Made by a program: the position numbers and the translations under genes. DNA of 7,114 nucleotides from Chloroflexota bacterium. GTDB taxonomy: Bacteria; Chloroflexota; Ktedonobacteria; Ktedonobacterales; Ktedonobacteraceae. This document shows, piece after piece, positions 6,464 through 7,114 of this stretch. Location of the stretch: contig JAJZEJ010000099.1 in the NCBI GenBank assembly GCA_021828635.1, forward strand, positions 1 through 7,114. Direction: 5' to 3'. Below the pieces are notes generated by a model. That model searched no databases. It saw only the letters and a list, made by a program, of their open reading frames with translations, and was not told where the DNA came from. Position 1 is the stretch's first letter. Every line of letters begins with the position of its first letter.

Positions 6464-6526
6464 GTTGTTTTTGGTCTCCGCAAACACCTCTCTACATCTT
6501 CCATTGAGCTTCTCAGGCCGTGGTAA
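6410..6526 (+). CDS. Possible small ORF, 38 residues, unknown
   Basis: ATG 6410 to TAA 6524-6526 encodes a 38-residue peptide starting MPPVVRAQADG and ending IELLRPW. AGAGG (6396-6400) lies nine bases before this ATG; an in-frame ATG at 6404 is only three bases from it. I see no signal peptide, membrane segment or known motif. It overlaps the 11-bp inverted repeat. It may be a real small protein, a decayed gene remnant or chance; length alone gives little support. Confidence 0.25.
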   Translation: MPPVVRAQADGLSTTSYAVVFGLRKHLSTSSIELLRPW

Positions 6527-6632
6527 AAAGAGACAATGGTACTGAAAAGTTGCTCATTGCTGAAAGATATGCAACCATAGCATTACCAATATGCTTTCAT
6601 TATATAGAGTGTGATGAGCCAGATGTTGTGGC

Positions 6633-6641
6633 TGATATATA
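6633..6641 (+). promoter_or_regulatory. Weak extended -10 candidate for the zinc-ribbon gene
   Basis: TGATATATA reads as TG-n-TATATA, an extended -10 with five of six matches, about 62 bases before ATG 6704. No acceptable -35 is present at normal spacing. An imperfect second TATATA occurs at 6601. This is only a suggestion. Confidence 0.25.
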
Positions 6642-6703
6642 GAGGTTGAGTGGTAAGGGGAATGATGCTCATAACCAGACAAAAGGTAGGATGAGAAAAG
6701 ACA

Positions 6704-7114
6704 ATGGCTACGTTTCGTTGTCCCAAATGTAATAATGAACTTCCAGCGAACGCTCGTTTTTGTAATAAATGTGGATTTACCCCAGCGGGGATGTCCGCGC
6801 CGCCAGCAGGTGGAGCAACACCACCTAATGCAGTGAAACCAACTGCACCCAGTGCGGCTCCAGTATTGCCGCCGATCCAGCGCGGACAAGCACCAATGGG
6901 GCAACCAGGGCGAAGTCCACAACCACAACCACCAGCCCTACGTCCCACAGGGCAGCCACCTCAGATACCACAGACACCCGTGCGCCCTGCTAATGGTTCA
7001 GCCGGACCAGCGTTACCTCCGCTACGTCCTACATCGGCACCTCAAAGTAACAATCCCGCGATGGCAACCCCAGCCCCAGTCGGCGGCATGCAGCCTGTAA
7101 GAACAAGCACGCCA
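6704..7114 (+). CDS. Zinc-ribbon protein with long proline-rich linker, 3' end beyond window
   Basis: The function is unknown. The 137 visible residues start MATFRCPKC and form a double-CxxC zinc ribbon (Cys6, Cys9, Cys20, Cys23; the second knuckle reads FCNKCGF), as found in many zinc-ribbon domains that head membrane or regulatory proteins. From about residue 27 onward the chain is a low-complexity segment rich in Pro, Ala, Gln, Gly and Thr with almost no charged acidic residues, likely a disordered linker. No membrane segment, signal peptide or catalytic domain is visible before the right edge, so the functional part may follow. The ATG at 6704 has only a modest GAG eight bases upstream and an AGGA about twelve bases upstream. 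The gene points away from the heme cluster; nothing in the sequence ties it to heme. Confidence 0.85.
   Translation, partial: MATFRCPKCNNELPANARFCNKCGFTPAGMSAPPAGGATPPNAVKPTAPSAAPVLPPIQRGQAPMGQPGRSPQPQPPALRPTGQPPQIPQTPVRPANGSAGPALPPLRPTSAPQSNNPAMATPAPVGGMQPVRTSTP

Larger units (their letters stand above)
6215..6703. other. Divergent intergenic region between hemA and the zinc-ribbon gene
   Basis: These 489 bases hold the hemA promoter, three inverted repeats and one doubtful small ORF, listed separately. The part 6527-6703 shows only AT-rich short repeats: TATATAGAG at 6601-6609 and 6636-6644, and two small inverted repeats with 5-base arms and 7-base spacers at 6579-6595 and 6617-6633. I see no tRNA, terminator or convincing further gene. 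Confidence 0.7.

Noticed and set aside
6329..6553. Minus-strand open frame across the intergenic region as a possible transposase remnant
   Set aside because: It lacks an early start codon and a ribosome site and has no motif I recognise.
6554..6948. Two minus-strand open frames opposite the zinc-ribbon gene
   Set aside because: They are antisense to a frame with a clear CxxC zinc ribbon, and their composition (Trp/Cys/Gly-rich) is the complement of the Pro-rich codons.

Overview
The window is dominated by a compact minus-strand cluster for the early, shared steps of tetrapyrrole (heme) synthesis by the C5 route. In transcription order, right to left, it reads hemA (glutamyl-tRNA reductase), hemC (hydroxymethylbilane synthase), hemD (uroporphyrinogen-III synthase), hemQ/chdC (coproheme decarboxylase), hemL (glutamate-1-semialdehyde aminomutase) and hemB (porphobilinogen synthase, cut by the left edge). 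HemA and HemL make 5-aminolevulinate from glutamyl-tRNA. HemB makes porphobilinogen, HemC polymerises it, and HemD closes the ring to uroporphyrinogen III. HemQ is the last enzyme of the coproporphyrin-dependent branch. The enzymes that link HemD to HemQ (HemE, CgoX/HemY, CpfC/HemH) are not in the window.

The organism is a bacterium using the C5 and coproporphyrin-dependent pathways, which suggests a monoderm-type lineage. The HemQ catalytic spacing (His147, Tyr164, His187) matches the actinobacterial type with a distal histidine. Moderate GC, the gene order and the neighbouring Pro-rich zinc-ribbon protein made me think of Chloroflexota, possibly Ktedonobacteria. That is inference only and cannot be settled from the window.

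Layout: 1-876 hemB (partial), 911-2227 hemL, 2237-2275 an intrinsic terminator hairpin just before hemL, 2284-3075 hemQ, 3057-3956 hemD, 3949-4950 hemC, 4856-6214 hemA. hemA, hemC, hemD and hemQ all overlap: 95 bases for hemA/hemC, 8 for hemC/hemD and 19 for hemD/hemQ. A good sigma70-type promoter lies at 6284-6257, upstream of hemA. Positions 6215-6703 form a divergent intergenic region rich in inverted repeats, with one possible 38-residue ORF. From 6704 a plus-strand gene begins that encodes a double-CxxC zinc ribbon followed by a long proline-rich tail; it runs off the right edge.

The main points of interest are the terminator-like hairpin wedged between hemQ and the hemL ribosome binding site, the unusually long out-of-frame hemA/hemC overlap with a relic TAATG junction, the inverted repeats in the control region, and the actinobacterial-type HemQ embedded in the operon. 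No rRNA, tRNA, CRISPR array or intact mobile element was seen.
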